The notes beneath the pieces are model-generated. The model saw only the letters and a program-made list of their open reading frames with translations, was not told where the DNA came from and made no database searches. A stretch of DNA of 64,000 nt from Polaribacter sargassicola. Lineage in GTDB: Bacteria; Bacteroidota; Bacteroidia; Flavobacteriales; Flavobacteriaceae. The DNA lies in assembly GCF_021991835.1 (NCBI RefSeq), contig NZ_JAHDAU010000003.1:1-64000 (forward strand), written 5' to 3'. Positions 9,393 to 18,416 of the stretch are shown here, in pieces (position 1 is the stretch's first letter; each line of letters begins with the position of its first letter). Position numbers and translations under genes: made by a program.

Positions 9393-11798
9393 ATGATTGT
9401 TAATACAGAACTAGAACAAAAAGGCAATTTATTTCCTTCAGAAATAATTGATTATAAAAAGGACGTAGACACCTTATATTTTACAACTAAGAATAATGTT
9501 ATTTTACAAGTAACCGTTGTTAGAGATAGCGTTATTAGATTTAGATATACTACTACAGGTAAATTTGAAAATGATTTTTCTTACGGTGTTACAATTCATG
9601 CCTCTAGAGGTTATAACTTTTTAGAAATATCAGAAGATGAATCTCATTATATAATTACAACTTCTAAATTAATTTGTAAAGTAGAAAAAAGAAGCCTGCA
9701 AGTTAGCATATTTGACGCTCTAGATTTAAAATTAATTAATGAAGATGAAATTGGTTTTCATTGGGAAGAAAGTTATGAATACGGTGGAGACATTGTAAAA
9801 ATGAGTAAAATTTGCCAAAAAACAGAAAGCTACTATGGTTTAGGTGATAAACCTGTAGAAGTTAATATGAAAGGAAAGCGTTTTGAAAACTGGGCTACAG
9901 ATTCTTATGCGTTTGGTAAACACACAGATCCTATTTATAAAGCAATTCCTTTTTATACAGCTATACAAGACAACAAATCTTACGGTATATTTTTTGACAA
10001 TACCTTTAAAACGTTTTTTGATTTTGGACAAGAAAGAAGAAATGTAACAAGTTTTTGGGCACAAGGTGGTGAAATGAATTACTACTTTATTTACGGTCCT
10101 AAAATGGAAGATGTAGTTGCTAACTATACCGATTTAACAGGTAAACCACATGCTTTGCCTCCATTATGGGCTTTAGGATTTCATCAATGTAAATGGAGTT
10201 ATTACCCAGAAAGTAATGTTAAAGAAATAACAAAAACATTTAGAGATTTACAGATACCATGTGATGCTATTTATTTAGATATAGATTACATGGATGGTTT
10301 CCGTTGTTTTACTTGGGATAAAAATCATTTTCCAGATCCTAAAAGAATGGTTAAAGAATTAGAAAATGACGGTTTTAAAACTGTTGTTATTATAGATCCT
10401 GGTATTAAGATTGATTTAGAATATGATGTTTTTAAAGAAGCTTTAGATAAAGATTATTTTTGTAAACGTGCAGACGGCCCTTATATGAAAGGTAAAGTTT
10501 GGCCAGGAGAATGTTACTTTCCAGATTATACAAGACCAGAAGTTAGAGAGTGGTGGTCTGGTTTATTTCAAGAATTAATTGAAGATATTGGAGTAAAAGG
10601 TGTTTGGAATGATATGAATGAGCCTGCTGTAATGGATGTGCCTAACAAATCTTTCCCAAATGATGTTCGTCATGATTTTGATGGAAATCCTTGTTCACAT
10701 AGAAAAGCACATAATATTTATGGTACGCAAATGGCACGTGCAACATATCATGGTTTAAAAAAATACGCATATCCTAAAAGACCATTTGTAATAACAAGAT
10801 CTGCTTACTCTGGTGCACAAAGATATACTTCTACTTGGATGGGAGATAATGTTGCTACTTGGGAACATTTATCTATAGCTAATAACCAAGCACAAAGAAT
10901 GGCAATGTCTGGTTTTTCTTTTGCAGGAAGTGATATTGGTGGATTTGCAGAGCAACCTCAAGGTGAATTATTTGCTCGTTGGATTCAATTAGGTGTCTTT
11001 CATGCGTTTTGTAGAGTACACTCTTCTGGAGATCATGGGCACCAAGAACCTTGGGTTTTTGGAGAAGAAATTACAAACATTGTACGAAAATTTGTAGAAC
11101 TTAGATACCAACTTTTACCTTATTTATATACCGCTTTTTGGAAATATATAAACGAAGGAACACCAATATTAAAATCGTTGGTTTTATACGATCAAGAAGA
11201 TATTTCTACACATTACAGAAGTGATGAGTTTATTTATGGAGAAAATATTTTAATTTGCCCTATACTAGAACCAAACTCTAAAGGTAGAAGAATGTATATA
11301 CCAAGAGGAAAATGGTATAACTTTTGGACAGACGAACTTGTAGAAGGTGGAAAAGAAATGTGGGTAGAAGCAGATTTAGATAGTATGCCTATTTTTATTA
11401 AAGAAGGTTCTGTAATTCCTAAATATCCTGTTCAACAATATGTTGGCGAAAAAGATTTTGATGAAATTACCTTAGAAGTTTATCACAAAAAAGGAAAAGA
11501 AACATCTCAATTATTTGATGACGCCCATGACGGTTATGATTATAAAAAAGGTAGATATAGTTTGCGTTCTTTTAAACTTACAGGTAAAAAGAATGAATTT
11601 ATCTTACAACAACATAAAGAAGGTTCATTTGACGCTAAGTATAAAAAGTTTAAAGTAAACTTACATAACTTACCTTTTACAATTACATCTATACAAATAG
11701 ATAATGTAGAAGTAGAAGTTAAATTAAACGATACCAACAACATACAAACAATTACAGTAGATAAAGAATTTACTGAGTTGCATTTATTTGGAGAATAA
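9393..11798 (+). CDS. GH31 alpha-glucosidase
   Basis: Family GH31 retaining glycosidase, most likely releasing glucose from maltodextrins or glycogen ends. The 801 residues show an N-terminal beta-sandwich, a (beta/alpha)8 barrel and C-terminal beta domains. The nucleophile is D407 in GVWNDMNEP and the acid/base is D485 in TWMGDNVATW; IYLDIDYMDGFRCFTWD is the other family landmark. No signal peptide is present, so the enzyme is predicted cytoplasmic, which fits turnover of stored glucan. It follows the glycogen synthesis genes but has its own candidate promoter. Substrate specificity within GH31 cannot be read from sequence alone. Confidence 0.92.
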   Translation: MIVNTELEQKGNLFPSEIIDYKKDVDTLYFTTKNNVILQVTVVRDSVIRFRYTTTGKFENDFSYGVTIHASRGYNFLEISEDESHYIITTSKLICKVEKRSLQVSIFDALDLKLINEDEIGFHWEESYEYGGDIVKMSKICQKTESYYGLGDKPVEVNMKGKRFENWATDSYAFGKHTDPIYKAIPFYTAIQDNKSYGIFFDNTFKTFFDFGQERRNVTSFWAQGGEMNYYFIYGPKMEDVVANYTDLTGKPHALPPLWALGFHQCKWSYYPESNVKEITKTFRDLQIPCDAIYLDIDYMDGFRCFTWDKNHFPDPKRMVKELENDGFKTVVIIDPGIKIDLEYDVFKEALDKDYFCKRADGPYMKGKVWPGECYFPDYTRPEVREWWSGLFQELIEDIGVKGVWNDMNEPAVMDVPNKSFPNDVRHDFDGNPCSHRKAHNIYGTQMARATYHGLKKYAYPKRPFVITRSAYSGAQRYTSTWMGDNVATWEHLSIANNQAQRMAMSGFSFAGSDIGGFAEQPQGELFARWIQLGVFHAFCRVHSSGDHGHQEPWVFGEEITNIVRKFVELRYQLLPYLYTAFWKYINEGTPILKSLVLYDQEDISTHYRSDEFIYGENILICPILEPNSKGRRMYIPRGKWYNFWTDELVEGGKEMWVEADLDSMPIFIKEGSVIPKYPVQQYVGEKDFDEITLEVYHKKGKETSQLFDDAHDGYDYKKGRYSLRSFKLTGKKNEFILQQHKEGSFDAKYKKFKVNLHNLPFTITSIQIDNVEVEVKLNDTNNIQTITVDKEFTELHLFGE

Positions 11799-11821
11799 AA
11801 TCCTTGTTTTTAAGGAGCCTT

Positions 11822-11863
11822 ATACCCATTTATAGGTATATAAAATACCCTATAAATGGGTAT
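11822..11863. repeat. Long near-perfect inverted repeat
   Basis: ATACCCATTTATAGGTAT (11822-11839) and ATACCCTATAAATGGGTAT (11845-11863) are inverted copies differing by one inserted base, with a 5-base loop. The hairpin lies in the 265-base convergent gap between the GH31 gene and prfA. It has no T-run on either side, so it is not a standard terminator; the real terminator is at 12004. It could be a relic of a small palindromic element or an mRNA 3'-end stabiliser. Confidence 0.75.
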
Positions 11864-12003
11864 TGTGTAATATTTGATTCCTATATAAATTTGTAGCATA
11901 GAATATAAGTATACAATACCTTATTTGAATTTAAAGACAATTATTATTTCCCCCTAATTATTATAATTGTAATGTTATATTCTAATTCCATTTAATATTT
12001 AAC

Positions 12004-12046
12004 AAAAAAAACCTCAAAACTATTTATATGTTTTGAGGTTTTTTAT
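12004..12046. terminator. Bidirectional terminator between the GH31 gene and prfA
   Basis: ACCTCAAAAC (12011-12020) pairs with GTTTTGAGGT (12030-12039) around a 9-base loop, with A-run before and T-run after, so it can stop transcription from both convergent genes. Confidence 0.88.
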
Positions 12047-12063
12047 TTAGTAATTTTAGCTTA

Positions 12064-13140
12064 CTAGAATCCGTCTCCTAATTCCTTTAATTTCTCTGTA
12101 TTCTCTGCCAACATCAATTCATCAATAATTTTTTGAATATCTCCGTTTACAATATTTGGCAAATCATATAAAGACAAACCAATTCTATGATCTGTAACTC
12201 TACCCTGTGCATAATTATAAGTTCTAATCTTAGCACTTCTATCTCCAGAAGAAACCATAGAACCACGTTTTAGAGCATCTTCGGCATTTTTCTTTGCCAA
12301 CTCTAAATCATATAAACGAGATCTTAATACTTTAAAAGCTTTTTCTTTATTTTTATGTTGTGATTTTTGATCTTGACATTGCGCAACTAAACCAGTAGGT
12401 ATATGTGTTAAACGTACTGCCGAATAAGTAGTGTTTACTGATTGACCACCAGGACCTGATGAACAAAAATAATCTATTCTTACATCTTTAGGATTTATCT
12501 CTACATCAAACTCTTCTGCTTCTGGAAAAACCATACAAGTTGCTGCAGAAGTATGAACCCTACCTTGTGTTTCTGTCTGTGGTACACGCTGCACACGGTG
12601 TACACCAGCTTCAAACTTTAAAATTCCGTAAACATCTTCACCTGTAACCTCAAACTGAATTTCTTTAAATCCACCATTTGTACCTTCAGAATAATCTACA
12701 GTAGAAACTTTCCAACCTTTGCTTTCGCAATATTTAGAGTACATTCTAAACAAATCTCCAGCAAAAATACTCGCTTCATCTCCTCCTGCACCAGCACGTA
12801 ATTCTACTACCGCATTTTTAGAATCTTCTGGATCTTTTGGTATTAATAAAAATTTTATTTCTTCTTCTAATTCAGGAATTCTGGCATTTGCTTCTTCAAT
12901 TTCCATCTTAGCCATCTCTGTCATTTCTGCATCAGAACCATCAGAAATAATTTCTTTTGCTTCTTCAATATTATTTAACAAAGATTGGTATTCATCACCT
13001 TTTTTAACAACAGATCCTAAATCTTTATACTCTTTGCTCAATTGCGCATAACGCTTCTGATCCATAATGATTTCTGGTTGGATAATTAAATCCGAAACCT
13101 CATCATAACGTTGTTTAACAATTCTTAATTTATCTAACAT
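12064..13140 (-). CDS. prfA: Peptide chain release factor 1
   Basis: Recognises UAA and UAG and triggers peptide release. At 358 residues it has the normal length. The catalytic GGQ lies at residues 231-233 in [20 protein letters not shown]. The codon-recognition region and N-terminal helical domain are complete, including [12 protein letters not shown]. It stands alone on the minus strand, with the divergent lipoprotein gene 69 bases upstream. Confidence 0.97.
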   Translation of the reverse strand: MLDKLRIVKQRYDEVSDLIIQPEIIMDQKRYAQLSKEYKDLGSVVKKGDEYQSLLNNIEEAKEIISDGSDAEMTEMAKMEIEEANARIPELEEEIKFLLIPKDPEDSKNAVVELRAGAGGDEASIFAGDLFRMYSKYCESKGWKVSTVDYSEGTNGGFKEIQFEVTGEDVYGILKFEAGVHRVQRVPQTETQGRVHTSAATCMVFPEAEEFDVEINPKDVRIDYFCSSGPGGQSVNTTYSAVRLTHIPTGLVAQCQDQKSQHKNKEKAFKVLRSRLYDLELAKKNAEDALKRGSMVSSGDRSAKIRTYNYAQGRVTDHRIGLSLYDLPNIVNGDIQKIIDELMLAENTEKLKELGDGF

Positions 13141-13182
13141 CTTCTATCTTTTCTTGGTCTGCGAATTTACAATTTTTATAGC

Positions 13183-13190
13183 TATATTTG
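13183..13190 (+). promoter_or_regulatory. Predicted promoter of the lipoprotein/hydrolase/oxidase run
   Basis: TATATTTG is an exact -7 box, 20 bases before the ATG at 13210. A TTG at 13154-13156 is rather far (26-base spacer) for the -33 element. Confidence 0.5.
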
Positions 13191-13209
13191 AACAAAGCCT
13201 ATCTTTTTT

Positions 13210-13647
13210 ATGAAATTAGTATTATTAATCTTTTGTTCTTTTTTAATTATATCTTGTAGTAATAAAAAAGAAAATATTAAACAACCAGATTTTTTAACAG
13301 GAAATTGGATCCGTACAAATGATAAAGACAGCGTTAAAACCTACGAAATTTGGCAAAAAAACTTAACAGGTATAGGTTTTTCTTTAAAAGGAAAAGATAC
13401 TATTTTCTTCGAAAAAATGGATATTGTAAACATTAAAGACACTTTGTTTTTAAAAGTTGATGGCCCAAATGAAGAACCAACTTTTTTTAAATTTATAAAC
13501 CAAACAGATTCTTCTTTTGTATGTGTAAATACTTTAAATGAATTTCCTAAAAAAATTAAATATTATAAAGAAAACAATCAATTAAAAGCTATTATTTCTA
13601 ATGATGATTTTAAAATTGACTTTGTATTTGAGAAAATTAAACACTAA
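13210..13647 (+). CDS. Small lipoprotein, DUF6265-like
   Basis: This 145-residue protein has a lipoprotein signal peptide with lipobox IISC (Cys at 17). The mature part begins with a FLTGNWIRT segment and shows EIWQKNLTGIGFSLKGKDT and FEKMDIV, the beta-rich pattern of DUF6265-type or lipocalin-like small proteins. No catalytic motif is visible. It is followed after 18 bases by a serine hydrolase gene and is probably co-transcribed with it. The family assignment is tentative. Confidence 0.65.
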   Translation: MKLVLLIFCSFLIISCSNKKENIKQPDFLTGNWIRTNDKDSVKTYEIWQKNLTGIGFSLKGKDTIFFEKMDIVNIKDTLFLKVDGPNEEPTFFKFINQTDSSFVCVNTLNEFPKKIKYYKENNQLKAIISNDDFKIDFVFEKIKH

Positions 13648-13665
13648 ACAAATCTCCCTCTAAAA

Positions 13666-15462
13666 ATGAAAACGCAAACAAAACTACTGACATTTTTATT
13701 TTTTATTATTTCTACCTTTATTTTTAGTCAAAAAAACTTCAATGAAAAACTTTTAGATAAAAAATTAACAGCTTTACAAGAAGTTACAAAAACTGTTGGT
13801 TTTTCTGTCGCAATTGTTAAAGAAAATGAAGTTATTTATTCTAAAGGGTTTGGATATAGTAATTTAGAAAAAAAAATAAAAACAGACGAAAACACCTTAT
13901 TTGCAATAGGTTCTTCTTCTAAAGCATTTACAGTTGCCTTATTAGGAATTATGGAAGAAGAAAAAGGTTTATCTTTTAATGATAGTCCTAAAAAATACAT
14001 ACCAGAATTAAACTTTTACAATAAAGAACTTAACAATGAGGTTACCATTTTAGATATGATTAGCCATAGAACCGGTTTACCTCGTCATGATTTTTCTTGG
14101 TATCTATTTCCTATAGAAAATAAAGATAGTTTATTAGCTCGTGTAAAATATCATAAACCTTTTACAGGCATTAGAAAACAATGGTATTACAACAATTTTA
14201 TGTACTTAGCGCAAGGTATAATTACTGAAAAACTAACCAATAAAAGTTGGGAAGAAAATATTAGAGAACGTTTTTTTAAACCTCTTAATATGTCTAGATC
14301 TAACTTAAATATTAAAGAACTACAAAACACAACTAATGTTTCTAAAGGATATGTTTTAGAAAACTTCACTACCAATAAAGTAATTCCTTATTATAATATT
14401 GCGGCAATTAGTCCTGCTGGTAGTATAAACAGTAGTGCTAAAGAAATGTCTAATTGGTTAAAAGTTTGGTTAAACGACGGTAAGTTTAATGACAATCAAA
14501 TTTTACCAAAAAAATACATCCAAAAAGCGATGAATCCGTTAATGTTAGTTGGTAGCGGAATTGCTGATGAAAAATTTCCTGATCAACATTTAAACAGTTA
14601 TGGTTTTGCTTGGTTTACCTCTTCTTACAAAGGTCATTATCGATTAGAACACGGTGGAAATATTGATGGATTTTCTGCAAATGTTGCCCTATTTCCTACA
14701 GACAAAATAGGAATTGTAGTTTTAACAAACCAAGACAGCTCTGCTTTACCAACTTTAGTAAGAAATGCTATTTCTGATGAAGTTTTAGATTTAGAAAAAA
14801 CAGATTGGAAAACATACTACGAAGAAAAAATAGACAAACTAAAACAATCTCAGAAAAAAGCAAAAGAAAATGAAAAATCTAGTATCATTTTAAATACAAA
14901 ACCTTCTCATAGCTTAATTGAATACGCTGGTAAATACAATCATCCTGGTTATGGAGATTTTAAAATAAAATTACAAAACGATTCTTTATTTGCACATTTC
15001 ACTATAAAAAAAATGTATTTAAGTCATAAACATTATGATGTTTTTATACCTTATATAATTGAAGATAATAAATTAGATACTATTTCTGATTTAGGAATTT
15101 ATTTCAATTTTCAAACAAACAATTTAGGTGATATTTCTTCTACTAAGTTAAAATTAGAACCAACTTTAGATGACATTATTTTTAAAAGAACTCCAGAAGA
15201 AGTTGATATCACAAAAGAAATTCTAAATAAATATGTTGGTCTTTATTCTCTTTCTGGCACAGAGTTAAAAATCTTTTTAAAAGAAGAAAATTTAATGCTT
15301 TTTGTTCCTGGTCAACCAGAATACACTTTAACACCTATAAAAGAAAATGAATTTATGATAAAAGGTTTAACAGGGTATAAAGCAAGATTTGAAGTAAATA
15401 AAAGCACTTTAAATTTAGTATTAATTCAACCAAACGGAACGTTTACTGCCATAAAAAAATAA
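13666..15462 (+). CDS. Serine hydrolase, beta-lactamase class C / DUF3471 type
   Basis: A 598-residue exported protein with signal peptide to about residue 21 (FIFSQ). The penicillin-binding/beta-lactamase fold shows the SxxK motif S83-K86 in IGSSSKAFT, the YxN motif at Y175 in WYYNNFMY, and an HGG element in LEHGGNIDGF in place of KTG. A C-terminal beta-rich domain (about 400-598) resembles DUF3471. Such proteins are usually peptidases or esterases acting on D-amino-acid peptides or cell-wall fragments rather than antibiotic-resistance enzymes. The next gene is a D-amino-acid-oxidase-like protein 31 bases downstream, which fits release and then oxidation of D-amino acids, though that link is inference. 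Confidence 0.88.
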   Translation: MKTQTKLLTFLFFIISTFIFSQKNFNEKLLDKKLTALQEVTKTVGFSVAIVKENEVIYSKGFGYSNLEKKIKTDENTLFAIGSSSKAFTVALLGIMEEEKGLSFNDSPKKYIPELNFYNKELNNEVTILDMISHRTGLPRHDFSWYLFPIENKDSLLARVKYHKPFTGIRKQWYYNNFMYLAQGIITEKLTNKSWEENIRERFFKPLNMSRSNLNIKELQNTTNVSKGYVLENFTTNKVIPYYNIAAISPAGSINSSAKEMSNWLKVWLNDGKFNDNQILPKKYIQKAMNPLMLVGSGIADEKFPDQHLNSYGFAWFTSSYKGHYRLEHGGNIDGFSANVALFPTDKIGIVVLTNQDSSALPTLVRNAISDEVLDLEKTDWKTYYEEKIDKLKQSQKKAKENEKSSIILNTKPSHSLIEYAGKYNHPGYGDFKIKLQNDSLFAHFTIKKMYLSHKHYDVFIPYIIEDNKLDTISDLGIYFNFQTNNLGDISSTKLKLEPTLDDIIFKRTPEEVDITKEILNKYVGLYSLSGTELKIFLKEENLMLFVPGQPEYTLTPIKENEFMIKGLTGYKARFEVNKSTLNLVLIQPNGTFTAIKK

Positions 15463-15493
15463 GTCTACAAAAAAGCGGATTAGATCTATAAAC

Positions 15494-16462
15494 ATGAAAT
15501 CAGTTACAGTTGTTGGTTGTGGTATTATTGGTTTAACTACAGCAATACTTTTGCAAGAAAGTAATTTTAAAGTTACTATAGTTGCTAAAGAGCGTTTTGA
15601 TAAAACACTTTCTAATAAAGTTGGTGCTATATGGTTTCCTTTTGAAATTGAACCTAAAGAAAAAGCCAATTATTGGGCAACAATTGCTTACAAACAATAT
15701 CAGCAAGAAGTTAATAAAGAAAATGGAGTATCATTTATTCCTTTTATAACAGCATATAATGAAAAAAGTAACACGGATTGGGTTAAATTACTCCCGAAAA
15801 AAGCTGTTAGAAAAGCAAAAGGTTCAGAATTACCAACAGGAATTGATAATGCTTATATTTCTGAGGTTCCTTTAGCTGAACCTCTTGTGTATCTGCCTTA
15901 TTTATTTAATATTTTTATTAAAAATGGAGGTAATTTTATAGAGCAAGATATCCAAAATTTACAAGAGTTATCTTCTTTAGATAAATGGGTTATTAATTGT
16001 ACTGGTTTAGGTGCAAAAAAAATATGTAAAGACAAGCATTTACATCCTATGCGAGGTCAAATTTTGCGTTGTAAGAAAACAAATATTTCTTCTTTTGCCG
16101 ATTCTACTAAAAAAGGCGCTTTAAGTTATATTATCAATCGAACTACAGATTGTGTTATAGGTGGAACAGATTATGAGAATGATTGGAACCAAAATATAGA
16201 AAAATCTGACACGAATTTAATTTTAAACAGAATAAAAAAGGCAGGATTAAAAGACAAATCACCTGAAATATTAGAAGAAATTGTAGGTTTAAGACCTAAA
16301 AGAAATGCTGTTCGTTTTGAGTTTGATAAAAATTTTTCCAATGTTTTTCATAATTATGGTCATGGCGGAGCTGGTTTTACTGTAGCTTGGGGTTGTGCTA
16401 CAGAACTTAGTAAAATATTTATAAAAATTACTGACAACAAAAACAACATCTCTTCTTTATAA
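15494..16462 (+). CDS. FAD-dependent D-amino-acid-oxidase-like oxidoreductase
   Basis: This 322-residue flavoprotein has the dinucleotide-binding motif GCGIIG at residues 8-13 and the C-terminal family signature HNYGHGGAGFTVAWG starting at H286. That signature is characteristic of the D-amino-acid oxidase/D-aspartate oxidase group best known from eukaryotes, not the bacterial DadA type. The likely reaction is oxidative deamination of D-amino acids to keto acids, ammonia and H2O2. No signal peptide, so it is cytoplasmic. It probably forms a transcription unit with the preceding hydrolase. Confidence 0.85.
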   Translation: MKSVTVVGCGIIGLTTAILLQESNFKVTIVAKERFDKTLSNKVGAIWFPFEIEPKEKANYWATIAYKQYQQEVNKENGVSFIPFITAYNEKSNTDWVKLLPKKAVRKAKGSELPTGIDNAYISEVPLAEPLVYLPYLFNIFIKNGGNFIEQDIQNLQELSSLDKWVINCTGLGAKKICKDKHLHPMRGQILRCKKTNISSFADSTKKGALSYIINRTTDCVIGGTDYENDWNQNIEKSDTNLILNRIKKAGLKDKSPEILEEIVGLRPKRNAVRFEFDKNFSNVFHNYGHGGAGFTVAWGCATELSKIFIKITDNKNNISSL

Positions 16463-16499
16463 ACTAAGAGTTAATTTATACAAATTACATGTAAAACAT

Positions 16500-16507
16500 T
16501 AATTTCG
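16500..16507 (+). promoter_or_regulatory. Candidate -7 box TAATTTCG
   Basis: This box differs from TAnnTTTG at one base and lies 47 bases before the ATG at 16554. The same TAnnTTCG variant precedes several other genes in the window. Confidence 0.35.
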
Positions 16508-16553
16508 TATTTTTTAAATACTACATCAAAAATTTAATATCAATTTAAATTAC

Positions 16554-17528
16554 ATGAATAAATATTACATCTTCTTTTTAATGATTTTTACACTTTCTTG
16601 CGTTAAAGAAAAATCAACAGAAAAAATTACCTCTAAAAAACCCCAACAAAAACAAAGCATAAAAAATACTTCTCTTATTCTTTTAGGAACAATACAAGAT
16701 GCTGGTTCTCCACAAATTGGTTGCGAAAAAGATTGCTGTAAAGATCTTTTTAAAAACCCAGATTATAAAAGACAAGTTATTTCTTTAGGATTAATTGATA
16801 AGCAAAACAATAAAACTTATTTATTTGATGCTACACCAGATATTAAGACGCAAATGAAAATGCTCTCTAAATACAACAATGAAATAAACAAAGAATTAAC
16901 TGACGGAATTTTCTTAACACATGCACATATTGGCCATTATGCTGGTTTAATGTATTTAGGCAAAGAATCTATAAACTCTAAAAATGTTACTGTTTACGCA
17001 ATGCCTAAAATGAAAACATTTATTTCTAATAACGGACCTTGGAGCCAATTGGTTAAAAGTGAAAACATAAATTTGAGCGAAATTAAGAATGAAGAAACAA
17101 TTCAATTATCAAATAAAATTAACGTAACTCCTATTTTAGTACCACACAGAGATGAATATTCTGAAACTGTTGGTTACAGAATTAAAGGACCAAATAAAAG
17201 TGCTTTATTTATTCCGGATATTGATAAATGGGAAAAATGGAATAAAAATATTATTGATGAAATTAAAAAAGTAGACTATGCTTTTTTAGATGCTACTTTT
17301 TATAGTGGTAAAGAAATTGATAGTAGAGATATTAGTCAAATTCCACATCCTTTTATTATTGAGAGTTTAGAAAAGTTTAAAGATTTAAGTAAAGAGGAAA
17401 AGAGTAAAATTATTTTCATTCATTTTAACCATACAAATCCTGTTATAAACCCAAATAGTAAAGAGAGTAAAACTATAATTGAACAAGGTTACAAAATAGG
17501 TAGATTTGAAGATATTTTTGAATTGTAA
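16554..17528 (+). CDS. Metallo-beta-lactamase-fold lipoprotein, PqqB-like
   Basis: A 324-residue lipoprotein (lipobox LSC, Cys at 16). The core begins LLGTIQDAGSPQIGC, like the N-terminus of PqqB-type metallo-hydrolases, and contains a metal-binding motif THAHIGHYAG. The usual HxHxDH has Gly instead of Asp, which removes one expected metal ligand. Later landmarks are PHRDEYSETVGY, FIPDIDKW, DATFYSG and FIHFNHTNP. No other PQQ genes are present, so a role in PQQ synthesis is unlikely; a periplasmic or outer-membrane hydrolase is more plausible. A Cys-rich GCEKDCC near the N-terminus may bind metal. Confidence 0.82.
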   Translation: MNKYYIFFLMIFTLSCVKEKSTEKITSKKPQQKQSIKNTSLILLGTIQDAGSPQIGCEKDCCKDLFKNPDYKRQVISLGLIDKQNNKTYLFDATPDIKTQMKMLSKYNNEINKELTDGIFLTHAHIGHYAGLMYLGKESINSKNVTVYAMPKMKTFISNNGPWSQLVKSENINLSEIKNEETIQLSNKINVTPILVPHRDEYSETVGYRIKGPNKSALFIPDIDKWEKWNKNIIDEIKKVDYAFLDATFYSGKEIDSRDISQIPHPFIIESLEKFKDLSKEEKSKIIFIHFNHTNPVINPNSKESKTIIEQGYKIGRFEDIFEL

Positions 17529-17678
17529 AAAAAGAAAAAATTATTAATAAGAAACATTAAAATAAATTTCAACAAATTATCTCAATAAAGTTTATCTAAT
17601 TAAGAATAATTACATATTTGATTTAATTTTTAATTTAAAGTTATTATAGGATATATATTTTTATTGTTTTTAAAACAT

Positions 17679-17686
17679 TAACTTCG
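17679..17686 (+). promoter_or_regulatory. Candidate -7 box TAACTTCG
   Basis: One mismatch to TAnnTTTG, 77 bases before the ATG at 17763. The identical octamer precedes the PAS gene at 43200. Confidence 0.35.
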
Positions 17687-17762
17687 CTATTATATGATAT
17701 CATTATAACAGTTAAACACGTGTATATCATTAAAATTGCAAGTAATTTTTAAAAAAAATATT

Positions 17763-18341
17763 ATGAAAAAAATTAAAATTTTTAGTGTCTTAACACTTCT
17801 AGTAATTTCTAACACTTTTGCACAAACAGACTGTTCTGATTTGGAACTTAAAAATGAAAAACTTAACTCTGAATTAGCACAAAAAAAGCAGTTAATATCT
17901 CTACAAGTTAATGATATCAAAAAATTAAATTCAGAAATACAATATTATAAAGAGAGCTTAAATTTACTAAATACCAAAAATCAAAAAGAAAGTAATAATA
18001 TTATTTATAGAATTAATTCTGTAAAAGGAAAATATGATAATGGCACTATCATTGTTGAAGGTTCAATTGAAAACAAAGGATTTCCAACAAAATTTGTAGC
18101 ACAAAGTATTGATATTTTTGATCCAAAAGGAAACAAATATAAAGCTTCAAAATTTCAAATAGGAAATAGTAAATTATTATTTGTTGGAAAATTAGAAAGA
18201 AATTTACCTACTAAATTTATATTTGAATTTAAAGGAATTTCAGAAGAGATTCCTGTTTTAAAAGCACTTATTTTCAATCATTATGAACATACTAAAATGA
18301 GTTCTGTAACTTTTAACAACTTAAGTGTTAATTGGGAGTAG
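17763..18341 (+). CDS. Secreted coiled-coil protein, unknown function
   Basis: A 192-residue exported protein. ATG 17763 is chosen over an in-frame TTG nine codons earlier because it gives a clean signal peptide, MKKIKIFSVLTLLVISNTFA. Mature residues 20-75 form a coiled coil (LELKNEKLNSELAQKKQL and repeats). The C-terminal half is beta-rich with GTIIVEGSIENKGFPTKF, resembling small FxLYD-like or Ig-like secreted domains. No catalytic motif was seen. It is followed by a strong bidirectional terminator. Confidence 0.65.
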   Translation: MKKIKIFSVLTLLVISNTFAQTDCSDLELKNEKLNSELAQKKQLISLQVNDIKKLNSEIQYYKESLNLLNTKNQKESNNIIYRINSVKGKYDNGTIIVEGSIENKGFPTKFVAQSIDIFDPKGNKYKASKFQIGNSKLLFVGKLERNLPTKFIFEFKGISEEIPVLKALIFNHYEHTKMSSVTFNNLSVNWE

Positions 18342-18361
18342 AGTAATAAATTAAACTACTT

Positions 18362-18400
18362 AAAAACCTCTAAATACAATAAGTATTTAGAGGTTTTTTA
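18362..18400. terminator. Bidirectional terminator before nrdJ
   Basis: AAAAACCTCTAAATAC (18362-18377) pairs perfectly with GTATTTAGAGGTTTTT (18383-18398) around a 5-base loop. It serves the plus-strand gene ending at 18341 and the minus-strand nrdJ ending at 18417. Confidence 0.92.
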
Positions 18401-18416
18401 AGTATAAAATAAAAAA

